Assembly (NCBI GenBank): GCA_963764685.1
Contig: CAVXTT010000019.1
Span: forward strand, 124,001-188,000
Direction: 5' to 3'
Length of the DNA stretch: 64,000 nucleotides
From: CAVXTT01 sp963764685
GTDB taxonomy: Bacteria; Bacteroidota; Ignavibacteria; Ignavibacteriales; Ignavibacteriaceae
Positions 7,440 to 16,726 of the stretch are shown here, piece after piece (the first letter of the stretch is position 1; each line of letters begins with the position of its first letter). A program made the translations under genes and the position numbers. The notes beneath the pieces are model-generated. The model ran no database searches, was not told the DNA's origin, and worked only from the letters and a program-made list of their open reading frames with translations.

Positions 7440-9056
7440 TTATTTAGCCAGGATCATCTTCCTGGTTTGTGAATACCCTGGTGTTGATATTTTATATAAG
7501 TAAATTCCCGATGGCAGCCCCTCGCCGTTAAAAGTAAATTTATGGACGCCTTTGTTCAGGAAGCCCTTGTATAAGCGGGCTATTTCACTTCCGTCAAGAT
7601 TATAGATAACTAAATCGACTTCTGTATCCACAAGCAGCTCGATCTCAATACTGGTCTTCGGGTTAAACGGATTTGGAAAGTTCTGCTCTATCGTAAAAGG
7701 CTCAACGAATCCCTGTCCTATCTTTATTTCCATTGAATAAACCGAAGAGCCGTCCTTGTTGATCTGCTTAATTCTGTAATAAACTATCTCATCTTTCTCA
7801 TTCTTCGGATCGATGTAATTATAATTCTTTTCGATATTGTTATCAGGTATTACAGTCCCAAGCTGGCGGTAGCTGCTTCCTGATGATCTTTCAACTACAT
7901 ACTGTTCTGCCTGTTTGTAATCACCGCCTGTCCACTCGAGCAGCATTGACTTGCTTGCGATATTTACATTCAGCTCAGGAGCCCTGGGAAATATGGGTGC
8001 ATCTGATTTAACCAGTTCAAGGGACGCTAATGATGTCGTTTCATCATTATCTCTTAATCCAGGCTGATCATCAAAAGTATATTGTTCAAGAAGCGATGAT
8101 CCGTCGGATATAAATGATAAATAATTTCTATCGTTAAAATCAATAATGTCTTCCCCCTTAACTGAAATAAACCGGAAAAGGTCTAAGTAGTAAGGATTTG
8201 ATGAATCATTCTTAAAATTAAACTGCAGCTTTGCAGATCCATTGCTCTTAACTTTATATGAGCCGGTCAATACATCGTTGCAGAAGAAAAGTATCTTTTC
8301 ATCTGAAGGAATAAGTATCACTGCAAAATGATTCCAGGTTCTGTATGAGAGGAATACAGGAACTGATTCAACTACAGGACTATCAGAATCGATCTGCAGC
8401 ACCTGGGAAGAATTTATCTGCATTCTGAACTTATCTGCCGAAGCATTCACAACTTCAAGGAATGTATCATTTGATGAATTGAACTTGCCCCAGAATTCAG
8501 TTACAAGTTTCTTTACACTATGATCGTTGGTTACATTAAACTGTTCCCCCTGTTTCAGGGCAAGACATTTACCTGCGGTTTTATTCACCTTATAAAAATT
8601 GACATAGGCGGATGGAGTTTCGCCTGCATTCTCCAGACGTCCTTTTTCCTCACCGTTATTAAAAAAGATCCCCTGAATAGATATTTTACCGGAGAGAATA
8701 TTCTCCGGTTTCAGCTGCATAATAAGCTGAAAGAAATTTCCCGAGAGTATTTTTAATTCTTTCAGATTAACACCGAAGCTGTAAATGTTTTCCCCCGCTC
8801 CATTTTCGGTAAAACTGAGGTTATAGTCTGTGCCGGATAGCTTGAGAAGAACAGAATTGAGCTCGAGCCTGTCGGAAGTGTTTACAATAATAGAGAGAGA
8901 ATCAGCTTCATCGTCGATATTAGTAGTGACTAATGAAACCTCGAACCTGGTGTTAGACGGAATAAATTTGGGAACTGTAAGGTTAAAATCTGCCGTCTCC
9001 CCCGCAGCACAAACAGCCGACAATAACAAGAACCACATCAATAAGTTCTTAAACAT
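7440..9056 (-). CDS. T9SS cargo: LamG-like and Fn3-like secreted protein
   Basis: A 538-residue secreted protein. Residues 1-18 are a Sec signal peptide. The middle has a laminin-G/concanavalin-like stretch with TWNHFAVILIPSDEKILFF near 245-265, a pattern seen in carbohydrate- or protein-binding jelly-roll domains. A fibronectin-III-like domain follows at about 365-445 (SMLLEWTGGDYKQAEQYVVE). The last 85 residues are a type A T9SS sorting domain: QNFPNPFNPKTSIEI, YNLDGSEIARLY, GLPSGIYLYKIS and RKMILAK. The sorting domain predicts export by the Por machinery and attachment at the surface or release. Ligand and function are unknown. Upstream lie an octamer array and a palindrome island. Confidence 0.85.
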   Translation of the reverse strand: MFKNLLMWFLLLSAVCAAGETADFNLTVPKFIPSNTRFEVSLVTTNIDDEADSLSIIVNTSDRLELNSVLLKLSGTDYNLSFTENGAGENIYSFGVNLKELKILSGNFFQLIMQLKPENILSGKISIQGIFFNNGEEKGRLENAGETPSAYVNFYKVNKTAGKCLALKQGEQFNVTNDHSVKKLVTEFWGKFNSSNDTFLEVVNASADKFRMQINSSQVLQIDSDSPVVESVPVFLSYRTWNHFAVILIPSDEKILFFCNDVLTGSYKVKSNGSAKLQFNFKNDSSNPYYLDLFRFISVKGEDIIDFNDRNYLSFISDGSSLLEQYTFDDQPGLRDNDETTSLASLELVKSDAPIFPRAPELNVNIASKSMLLEWTGGDYKQAEQYVVERSSGSSYRQLGTVIPDNNIEKNYNYIDPKNEKDEIVYYRIKQINKDGSSVYSMEIKIGQGFVEPFTIEQNFPNPFNPKTSIEIELLVDTEVDLVIYNLDGSEIARLYKGFLNKGVHKFTFNGEGLPSGIYLYKISTPGYSQTRKMILAK

Positions 9057-9139
9057 ACCTGAAAATATATAACTATTTCCTTGAGATCAAATAATAAGGT
9101 CAAACCTTAAATCACAAACAGGGGCAAATATATGAAAAA

Positions 9140-9176
9140 GTACGATAGTTCGATAGTTCGATGGTACGATGGTTCG
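9140..9176 (+). repeat. Octamer array GTWCGATR
   Basis: About four and a half units of GTACGATA/GTTCGATA/GTTCGATG/GTACGATG in tandem. It is in inverted orientation to the array at 10088-10154, so the two bracket the palindrome island between them. It lies upstream of the divergent T9SS gene start, not behind a stop codon. Confidence 0.85.
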
Positions 9177-9235
9177 AAAATGGTAGATAGTTCAAATGTA
9201 CCTATAAATGTTGATACTCATAGGCATTTTTAATT

Positions 9236-9930
9236 TTATGGATCCCCTACAGGGATCATAATTTGTCTGGTATTATTTTTCTACAATTATGTCACCCCTA
9301 CAGGGTGAAGCAAATATTTCGTTTAGATCACCAATTTATAGCGGAAAAGAACGTCTTAACAGAAGAAAATATTGTTTTTTTCCCGTACTTTACCTTGTAG
9401 CAGGAATATAATTGTAGAAAACCAGCCAGCCCTACAGCATTAGATCTCTGGCGGGAAAAAGTGAGAAGTTCAGATGAATGGAACTTCATTGCCTGTAGGG
9501 GAAATATAATGTAGCGTTGGAAGTTCCGTTGATGCTTTCCCCTGTAGGGGGAATATAATTGTAGAAAACCAGGCAACCAAAATATTAGATCCCTGTAGGG
9601 GATCCATAATTCCTGAGGTGGAAAAATGTAGCGTGTTAGCAAAAATATATTATTCTATCGGTAACTGTTAGCAAAAATATATTATTCTATCGATATGCTT
9701 TCCCCTGTAGGGGGAATATAATTGTAGAAAATCCGGGCAACCAAAATATTAGATCCCTGTAGGGGATCTATAATTCCTGAGGTGGAAAAATGTAGCATGT
9801 TAGCAAAAATATATTATTCTATCGATATGCTTTCCCCTGTAGGGGGAATATAATTGTAGCAAACCGGCCAAGCACAGCATCAGATCCCTGGAGGGGATCC
9901 ATAATTCCTGAATTTCAAAGGGTTAATCGT
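9236..9930. repeat. Double-palindrome repeat island (core CCCTACAGGG)
   Basis: Several copies of an element of about 75 bp made of two imperfect palindromes. One is GGATCCCCTACAGGGATC and the other resembles CACCCCTACAGGGTG or TTCCCCTGTAGGGGGAA; they are joined by a spacer with CTACAATTAT. One copy is in plus orientation (9236-9310). A decayed copy and three good copies are inverted, the good ones starting at 9532, 9695 and 9827. The good copies repeat with a period of 132 bp, 163 bp where a 26-base A/T-rich word (GTTAGCAAAAATATATTATT...) is duplicated. Frames open across it only translate the repeat, so I see no gene. A second island is at 28592-28935. Confidence 0.85.
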
Positions 9931-9973
9931 ATACTGTGAACACTAGTGCAGCGAACCTATTATATCCTAATTT

Positions 9974-10013
9974 CGACCTCACGACCGCACGACCGCACGA
10001 ACGCACGATTGTA
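9974..10013 (+). repeat. Octamer array GACCGCAC
   Basis: Four to five degenerate units of CGACCGCA in tandem, in the same orientation as the array at 5819-5870. It lies between the palindrome island and nuoI, not directly at a gene end. Confidence 0.75.
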
Positions 10014-10087
10014 CGGAAACGTATAAGATTCAACGGGCGCTTAGGGAAGCACCCCTACACCCCAGCCTACCTGCCTGCTTCGGGCAG

Positions 10088-10154
10088 ACTATCGCACCAT
10101 CGAACTATCGCACCATCGAACTATCGTACCATCGAACTATCGTACCATCGTACC
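10088..10154 (-). repeat. Octamer array GTWCGATR behind nuoI
   Basis: Eight units alternating CCATCGAA and CTATCGCA/CTATCGTA. In the sense of nuoI it reads GGTACGATGGTACGATAG and begins about nine bases after the TGA stop. It is the reverse complement of the array at 9140-9176. Confidence 0.9.
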
Positions 10155-10161
10155 AATTATA

Positions 10162-10656
10162 TCATTTGTACTGCCGTAAGAAGTCTATCCTCTCCTGCAC
10201 CTGTGCTATCGGAATAAGGAGTTTATCCTTTCCGTAAATGGCGTCTTCCCTGTTGGCGAAGGCCAGCTCGTAATCTTTGCTCATTACAATTGCTTCTTCG
10301 GGACATACTTCTTCGCAGAAGCCGCAGAATATGCAGCGGATCATATTTATCTCAAACTTCTCTGGGTATCTCTCTTTTTCGCTTTCTGTCTCGGCTGCCT
10401 GGACTTCAATAGCCAGCGGCGGACATACTCTTGAGCATAACCCGCAGGCTACACATCTTTCGTGACCATTGCTGTCCAGTACAAGCACAGGTCTGCCCCT
10501 GTAAGATGCAGGTGGAATAAATTTCTCTTCCGGGTACTGCATAGTAAACTTCGGCCTGAACATATTCTTCAGCGTAATCCCTAATCCTTTTATTATCTCC
10601 GGGATGTAGATCTTTTCCCAGAGCGTCAGGTCTTTATGTCTTTTCTTTACCGGCAT
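10162..10656 (-). CDS. nuoI: NADH-quinone oxidoreductase subunit I (NuoI)
   Basis: NuoI carries the two 4Fe-4S clusters (N6a and N6b) that pass electrons toward the quinone site of respiratory complex I. The 164-residue product has both ferredoxin motifs: CVACGLCSRVCPPLAIEV near 63-80 and CIFCGFCEEVCPEEAIVM near 103-120. Each has the CxxCxxCxxxCP pattern. It starts 3 bp after the nuoH stop, indicating coupling, and nuoG lies before nuoH. The cluster ends here: nuoJ-N do not follow, and repeats begin instead. Confidence 0.96.
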   Translation of the reverse strand: MPVKKRHKDLTLWEKIYIPEIIKGLGITLKNMFRPKFTMQYPEEKFIPPASYRGRPVLVLDSNGHERCVACGLCSRVCPPLAIEVQAAETESEKERYPEKFEINMIRCIFCGFCEEVCPEEAIVMSKDYELAFANREDAIYGKDKLLIPIAQVQERIDFLRQYK

Positions 10657-10659
10657 AGG

Positions 10660-11697
10660 TTAAAATCCAAAATACATTATTAAAACAGCCACCCATAAAA
10701 TGTTTAACAGGGATAACGGGAACATCACTTTCCAGCCGAGATTCATTAACTGATCATACCTGAAACGCGGCAGACTCCATCTTACCCATAAAAAGAAAAA
10801 CAACACCAGCACCATCTTTAAGCAGAATGCCAGCACCTGCAGAACGGCTGCCAGCCAGGGGGCTAATCCCAAAGAATTAATATTAACAAAAGGTATATTA
10901 TATCCGCCAAAATAAAGTGTAATTATTAATGCCGCAGCTATTGCCATATTGGCGTATTCTGCCAGGAAAAAGGCTGCAAACTTCATACTGCTGTATTCTG
11001 TGTGATATCCCCCTACAAGTTCAGGTTCTGCTTCAGGAAGATCGAATGGCAGTCTGTTCGTTTCAGCAAACGCTGATACAAGAAATGTAATAAAACCTAT
11101 AGGCTGTATCCAGGCATTCCATAAAAATGCACCCTGTGCTTCTATAATAGAATAAGGTCTTAACGACTGCGACAGCAGTAGAACTCCCCCAACCGAGAAG
11201 CCCATCGATATTTCATAGGATATCATCTGTGCGGAGGATCTTATGCCTCCCAGGAGGGAATACTTGCTTCCGCTCGACCATCCTGAAAATGTAAGGGCAT
11301 AAACACCGAGTGATGTTAATGCCAGTATATATAGTATACCGATGTTTACATCTGCAACTACAAGCAGGATATCATAGCCGAAGATATTTACTGCAGGACC
11401 AATAGGTATTACCGCATAAGTAGAGAATGCCACAAACAATGCTATCATAGGAGCAATTGTATGGATGGTTTTATTGGCTTTAAGAGGCACGATATCTTCC
11501 TTCAACAGAAGCTTGAATACATCCGCAAAGGGCTGAAGCACTCCTTCCCAGCCTACCCTGTTGGGGCCGAGACGGTTTTGTGCCCATGCACTTACTCTTC
11601 TTTCAAAATATACCAGGTACGAAACAGTAAGCAGTATTGTGACAAGTACAATTAAGATCTTTATTATTGTTATAACTGCTATTTCAAGTATACTCAT
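10660..11697 (-). CDS. nuoH: NADH-quinone oxidoreductase subunit H (NuoH)
   Basis: NuoH is the membrane subunit of complex I that forms part of the quinone-binding chamber. The 345-residue product has about eight membrane helices. Family motifs are ERRVSAWAQNRLGPNRVGWEG-like sequence near 31-50, GWSSGSKYSLLGGIRSSAQM near 141-160 and ETNRLPFDLPEAEPELVGGYH-like sequence near 212-231. Length and motifs are normal. It starts 9 bp after nuoG and is followed at once by nuoI. Confidence 0.97.
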   Translation of the reverse strand: MSILEIAVITIIKILIVLVTILLTVSYLVYFERRVSAWAQNRLGPNRVGWEGVLQPFADVFKLLLKEDIVPLKANKTIHTIAPMIALFVAFSTYAVIPIGPAVNIFGYDILLVVADVNIGILYILALTSLGVYALTFSGWSSGSKYSLLGGIRSSAQMISYEISMGFSVGGVLLLSQSLRPYSIIEAQGAFLWNAWIQPIGFITFLVSAFAETNRLPFDLPEAEPELVGGYHTEYSSMKFAAFFLAEYANMAIAAALIITLYFGGYNIPFVNINSLGLAPWLAAVLQVLAFCLKMVLVLFFFLWVRWSLPRFRYDQLMNLGWKVMFPLSLLNILWVAVLIMYFGF

Positions 11698-11706
11698 CTG
11701 TTTCCT

Positions 11707-13387
11707 TTATACTTTTTCCGGCTGCATTATGTTCAGCTTAAGGTTTATGCCGAGCTCTGCAATATCATCATAATCGATTCCGCTGAATATTGGTACGGCG
11801 GAGCCAATCTCGGCAAAGACATCTTCAGCCATCTTGTAATTAAACTTGTAGCCAAGTGCATTCCCTAATCCCGTAATGATCTTCCAGGATGAATAAGCAT
11901 CCCGTTTATTCTTCTCAGCCCACTTGTCGAACTTTGTACCGAACTTATCGAGACGGCTCATCGACATACCATCTATCGCCCTGTCCATTTCTACCGTTGC
12001 TGCCGCAGGTCTTAATCTTTGCAGACGTGACTGAAAGTTAATTAACGTACCGTTCTTCTCTGCATAAGTTGCAGCCGGAAAAATAATATGCGCAAGCTCT
12101 GTTGCCCTGTTAAAATTAGTTGAGTTGACAATCAGAAGCTCAAGCTTAGCAAATATCTTTTCAAGTGAAGGGTCAGCAGTGATAATGTCGTCCTCCATCA
12201 GGTAGACAGCTTTTATCTTTCCGGATGCTATCTGTGCAGTTATAGCTTTTATATCAGTATCAGCCGATAAGTGTATTCTTAATTATAAGATCAGCACCGG
12301 CAGAGTTGGGAGTCATATCATCCCTTCTTAAAAGATCATCACCGAAGGAAGGATCAATATGTTTCATATACCCGATGTTCTTTACTCCCATTGACCGGGC
12401 TAATTTTGTAAATGCAAAGAGATCTTCATTAGTTACATAAGCAGAAGCAATAAATGCAATCTGGTCTTTCGAATATTTCTTTAATCCTGATGCTGCTGCA
12501 GAATATGCTTCCTTCCAGCTTACCCTTTCAGCTTTTCCTTCTTTTCTTATGTAAGGTCCGTTTACCCTGCTCTCATCATTAATAAACTTGTAGGTATTTA
12601 TTCTTCCGTGATCGCACATCCAGTAGCTGTTCACATCATTATTGAACCTGGGGGTAAGTCTTAAAACTTCATTATTCCTTACCCATATTTCCATATTGCA
12701 TCCGCGGGCGCATCCGTTGCATACAGATTTTGTAGCAGACATATCCCACACCCTTGCCCTGAAACGGAAGTCCCTGCTGGTCAGTGCACCTACGGGACAA
12801 ATATCGGTAACATTCATTGAATACGGATTATCAAGTTCCTCACCGGGATAAGTAACAATGGTTACCCTGTCGCCTCTTTTAATAAATGTAAGCTCAGGAT
12901 CCTTTGCTATTTCATCGCAGAAACGGATACAGCGTGAACAGGAAATACATCTCTCCGCATCGAACATAACGTAAGGACCTAAAGGCACTCGTTTATCTTT
13001 ATGAACCTTTTCTTCAACAAACCTGCTCTCACCGGTGCTGTGTGCATATGCATAATCCTGAAGCTTGCACTCACCTGCTTCATCGCAGATAGGACAATCA
13101 AGAGGATGATTGATAAGCAGAAATTCCATTACTGCATTGCGCGCTCCTATTGCTTTTTCCGATGCGGTCTTTACGACCATACCTTCGGCAGCAAGAGTAG
13201 CACAGGCAATAACAAGCTTGGGCATCTTTTCTACTTCGACAAGACACACACGGCAGTTGCCTGATACCGATAAGCTTGGATGCCAGCAGAAATGAGGTAT
13301 ATCCATTCCGTGCTCTTTGCCTGCTTGTATTATCGTCTGTCCTTCTTTGAACTCTATTTCTTTTCCGTCTAAAATAAATTTTGGCAT
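11707..13387 (-). CDS. nuoG: NADH-quinone oxidoreductase subunit G (NuoG), one frameshift
   Basis: NuoG is the large iron-sulfur subunit of the NADH-oxidising arm. The N-terminal half (13387-12260) has the 2Fe-2S ferredoxin motifs (GNCRVCLVEV, CPICDEAGECKLQDYAY). It also has CISCSRCIRFC, CPVGAL and the molybdopterin-oxidoreductase-type 4Fe-4S motif CNGCARGC. The frame then breaks near 12268: the span is 3n+1 bases, and removing one base joins IIKNTL to SADTDIKAI and continues to EKV at 11707. The whole is about 560 residues, a short NuoG. The shift is either a sequence error or inactivation of the C-terminal part; nuoH and nuoI behind it are intact, which favours error. nuoE/F are not upstream; an M16 peptidase is. 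Confidence 0.9.
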
Positions 13388-13405
13388 TTCTAAGTTTCCG
13401 GTTTT

Positions 13406-14656
13406 TTAAGCAGCGGTTTTAAGTATTGATCCTTTTGAGCTGATTATTACCCTTGTTAAAGTTTCCTCTGCCAGCAGTTCATTTGCAAGTTCTATAAGCT
13501 CGTCGGCTGTAACTGATTCAATCATACCGGTGATCTCATCAACGGTTATGAGGCGGTTGAAGTAAAACTCCGAGTTAGCCATCCGGAACATTCTTGCTGT
13601 TGTACTCTCAAGAGTAAGCAGCAGGTTTCCTTTGAGGGATTCCTTTGCCTTGCGCAGTTCCCTTTCGGGTATCTTTTTTTCTCTGAGCTTTTTGAATTCA
13701 TTAATGATCAGGCTTTGGGCTTTATCTGCCTGCTTGTCGTTTGTCGACAGGTACACTCCGAACGAAGAGATATCATAAAATGAATTAAGGAAAGAGTTAA
13801 GCTGGTATGCTATTCCGTTCTTTTCACGGAGTGTCTGGAATAACCGTGAGCTGCTTCCTTCACCAAGTACCTGGGAGAGAACATTTACAAGTACTCGTTT
13901 CCTGTTCTGATATCCGTAGGTTGCCTTGCCGATGATAATATGCACCTGCTGGATCTCCTTATTCATATAATGATCAGGTGCAGGAAGGGCAGAAACATTT
14001 TTCCTTTTGATGGATTTATTTCCAAGGTCTTTCTTAAAGTATTTTTCACTAAACCTTATCAGGTCGTTATGTTTTACATTCCCTGATGCTGAAATGAGCA
14101 GATTATTAAAGCCGTACTTTTCTTCAATGAAATTAAACAGATCCTCACGCGAGAAGCCATTAATGTTTTTTTCTGTCCCTATTATCGGCATACTCAAAGG
14201 GTTGCCGGAGAAGATAATTTCTTCAAACTTATCGAAGATCAGCTCTTCGGGATTATCATCTATATCTTTCAGTTCATCAATTATGACTGCAGACTCCTTC
14301 TTTATTTCATTTGCCTTAAAGAGAGGATTCTGTATCATATCGGTAATAACATCAAAGGTTCTTTCCATATGCTTAATCAGTCCCCGTCCATAATAGCACG
14401 TATGTTCTTTTGAAGTAAAAGCATTAAGATAACCGCCGTAGGATTCGATATCGTCGGCTATCTTTTTAGCCGAGCGGCGGGTTGTCCCTTTAAACAGCAT
14501 ATGTTCAATAAAATGAGTTATACCGTTATTTCTGCGCAATTCATCACGTGAGCCTACATTAAACCAGAAGCCCAAAGAAAAGGACTGTACATAAGGCAAA
14601 TTTTCACTAATGATCTTTATTCCGTTAGGAAGGATTGTTTTTTCGTAACTGTTCAA
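13406..14656 (-). CDS. M16 family zinc peptidase (processing peptidase-like)
   Basis: A 416-residue M16 (pitrilysin/insulinase family) peptidase of the small, mitochondrial-processing-peptidase-like type. The inverted zinc motif HxxEH is His48-Phe-Ile-Glu51-His52 within GITHFIEHMLFKGT. A downstream glutamate lies in the KKESAVIIDEL segment, as the family needs. The C-terminal inactive half has the GLAYQLNS-like stretch GIAYQLNSF. No signal peptide is visible, so it is probably cytoplasmic or paired with an unseen partner. It ends 18 bp before nuoG on the same strand, an unusual neighbour for complex I; co-transcription is possible. The substrate is unknown. Confidence 0.9.
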   Translation of the reverse strand: MNSYEKTILPNGIKIISENLPYVQSFSLGFWFNVGSRDELRRNNGITHFIEHMLFKGTTRRSAKKIADDIESYGGYLNAFTSKEHTCYYGRGLIKHMERTFDVITDMIQNPLFKANEIKKESAVIIDELKDIDDNPEELIFDKFEEIIFSGNPLSMPIIGTEKNINGFSREDLFNFIEEKYGFNNLLISASGNVKHNDLIRFSEKYFKKDLGNKSIKRKNVSALPAPDHYMNKEIQQVHIIIGKATYGYQNRKRVLVNVLSQVLGEGSSSRLFQTLREKNGIAYQLNSFLNSFYDISSFGVYLSTNDKQADKAQSLIINEFKKLREKKIPERELRKAKESLKGNLLLTLESTTARMFRMANSEFYFNRLITVDEITGMIESVTADELIELANELLAEETLTRVIISSKGSILKTAA

Positions 14657-14728
14657 TATTGTTATTTTTAATTAAATATGAGCTTGTAAATATAGATAAA
14701 GAGGGGTAGTCAATCAATGCGGAAGATA

Positions 14729-14770
14729 TAGATCGTGCGGAGGTTCGGACGTGCGGGACGTGCGGACGAA
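14729..14770 (+). repeat. Octamer array GTGCGGAC
   Basis: Four to five degenerate units: GTGCGGAG, GTTCGGAC, GTGCGGGAC (one base longer) and GTGCGGAC. It sits in the divergent region between the M16 peptidase and the next T9SS gene, so this copy is not behind a stop codon. Confidence 0.75.
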
Positions 14771-14827
14771 ATACTGAAGATTTTATTCGGAGGTTTCCTC
14801 GGGAAAGTATCTTACAATGAATATTCC

Positions 14828-14858
14828 TTGACAAATGCTTAAAAACAGAGTAAGTTTT
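14828..14858 (+). promoter_or_regulatory. Probable promoter of the 14884 T9SS gene
   Basis: TTGACA (14828-14833) and TAAGTTTT (14851-14858) are 17 bp apart, and the ATG follows 25 bp after the -10/-7 element. The second box is one base from the Bacteroidota TAnnTTTG consensus. Inferred from pattern and position only. Confidence 0.5.
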
Positions 14859-14883
14859 ACAAAAACATTTTACGGGGTGCGCT

Positions 14884-16671
14884 ATGAAATGTTTTCTATT
14901 TCTATTTTTGTGCAGCCTTTCCTATACCCAAACATTCCAATCCCTGGATGGGTTTGAGAACGAGCAGGGAGAAACTATCCTCCTTTACCGCCTGGGAGAC
15001 CAAGACTTCAGTTTAAACCCCATATATAAATTTAATACCGTAACTAAATCAGAAGAACTGATCATTGACGCTTTTTCAACTGCTGAAGGGTTAAGAGCGT
15101 GTATTGATTTCGAGTATTTTCCCGCAGACACAAGTAATTTTATGAATGTTGGTCAGGAACTCCTTGGTATCGATCCAATCGACTTTATCGCACGAAACGA
15201 TACTATCATTTATTCTGACCTTGGGCTTTTCAGAGCTGTCGATATCTTAAAAGAAAACCCTGCGTGTGTTTTTGCCTTTGGCAACGGCATCTACCGAAGT
15301 TTTGATGGAGGTCTTTCTTTCCCCCAGGACTCAATAATTGATGTAGATTATACACCCCTATCCGTTTCACAATTCGAAAACAATATTTATTTTGGAATAA
15401 ATCAGCAGGGCAAATTGGTTAAGAATAGTTCTGTTTTAGATACAACAACAGTTTTACTTGATAAACATTTCAAAGTAATCTACGATCCCGACCAACTTCA
15501 TATATATATTGTTCACAAAACATATTGGCATGATAAACTTCTGGTTTCGAACGATAAAGGGAACTCATTTTCGTGGGAGTTCGGGGCTGAATATATAACT
15601 ATGAGTTCAGATCAAACCACACCCGGTACTATATATGTAGCCGAAAAAAACCAGATTTATAAATCTACTGACTTCGGATACAGTTTTACCGAATACCACT
15701 ACATCGAAAACAACATAGTAGGAATTTATAAGAAACCTGGGAGTGAAGTCCTATATGCAGCAACCGCTAACAGAATATTTGCAATAACTCCTGATACTTT
15801 GATTCTTGTAAAAACACTGCCTGTACCTCAGGAAGAATTGAGCTATTGGCCATTGAATATTGGAAACCGTTGGGTCTATAAGATTAGGCAGGGCGGCTTA
15901 TATTGTTTCACTGATTCAATGTATCAGACTACCAGAATCACTAAGGATACAATTATTTCGGGGAGGCAATACTATAAATTTGAACCTCCGCTCGGGGCTT
16001 CTCCAGTTAATGCAGGATATAGATTTATAAGAATTGACACTCTGTACGCAGTGGTTAAAGTCCTTAATCAATCAATATCTGATTCAGAGATAGCGATTTA
16101 TGATTTCTTTATGCAACCGGGAGATGTTGTATTTTTCGATCCCGATTGGTCGGTGGGTTTTGTTCTGGATTATGAAGATTCAATATTAGCTTTTAATAAA
16201 TTCAGAGTGGTTAGATACCTGAAGTCGACTGACTATCACTTCACACCTCAGGAGTATCGAATTATGAAAGGTATTGGATATTATTATGACGTATACTGCT
16301 CATTGGATTTGGGAGGCTTTGAGCGGACTCTAGTGGCCTGCGAAATAAATGGTGTAGTTTTTGGCGACTCAACTCTTCTGGGGGTTAACGATACTCAAAT
16401 AAGCCTGACTAAATTTTTACTCTTCCAGAATTATCCTAATCCCTGCAACCCCCTAACCAAAATAAAATATCAAACCGGCAGCCGTGAATTTGTGATTATA
16501 AAAGTGTACGATATGCTTGGACAGGAAATTGAAACGCTGGTAAATGAAGAAAAGCCTGCTGGTATGTATGAACTCAACTTCAATGGCTCCGGGCTTGCCA
16601 GCGGAGTATATTTATATAAAATGACTGCAGGGGAATTTGTTCAAACAAAAAAAATAATTTTGTTGAGATAA
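14884..16671 (+). CDS. T9SS cargo: BNR/Asp-box propeller-like secreted protein
   Basis: A 595-residue secreted protein. A short signal peptide (about 1-16) is followed by Asp-box-like repeats: GIYRSFDGGLSF, LLVSNDKGNSFSW and IYKSTDFGYSF. These are the turns typical of sialidase-type beta-propellers (about 130-290). A second region near 320-490 begins LNIGNRWVYKI, a sequence common in surface proteins of this group, and has no recognised function. The C-terminal sorting domain is complete, from LLFQNYPNPCNPLTKIKY to KKIILLR. It has Cys where the motif normally has Phe (PNPCNP), which may weaken recognition or be harmless. It stands alone, divergent from the M16 gene. Confidence 0.83.
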   Translation: MKCFLFLFLCSLSYTQTFQSLDGFENEQGETILLYRLGDQDFSLNPIYKFNTVTKSEELIIDAFSTAEGLRACIDFEYFPADTSNFMNVGQELLGIDPIDFIARNDTIIYSDLGLFRAVDILKENPACVFAFGNGIYRSFDGGLSFPQDSIIDVDYTPLSVSQFENNIYFGINQQGKLVKNSSVLDTTTVLLDKHFKVIYDPDQLHIYIVHKTYWHDKLLVSNDKGNSFSWEFGAEYITMSSDQTTPGTIYVAEKNQIYKSTDFGYSFTEYHYIENNIVGIYKKPGSEVLYAATANRIFAITPDTLILVKTLPVPQEELSYWPLNIGNRWVYKIRQGGLYCFTDSMYQTTRITKDTIISGRQYYKFEPPLGASPVNAGYRFIRIDTLYAVVKVLNQSISDSEIAIYDFFMQPGDVVFFDPDWSVGFVLDYEDSILAFNKFRVVRYLKSTDYHFTPQEYRIMKGIGYYYDVYCSLDLGGFERTLVACEINGVVFGDSTLLGVNDTQISLTKFLLFQNYPNPCNPLTKIKYQTGSREFVIIKVYDMLGQEIETLVNEEKPAGMYELNFNGSGLASGVYLYKMTAGEFVQTKKIILLR

Positions 16672-16726
16672 CCAAGGTTCGAGTGAAAACACCATAAGGT
16701 TAAGTCCTAAAATAGGTGTAATCTGT

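Noticed and set aside
9328..9642. A 104-residue open frame in the palindrome island
   Set aside because: It consists wholly of translated repeat units; similar frames appear in the second island in the same way, and there is no start context or composition of a real protein.
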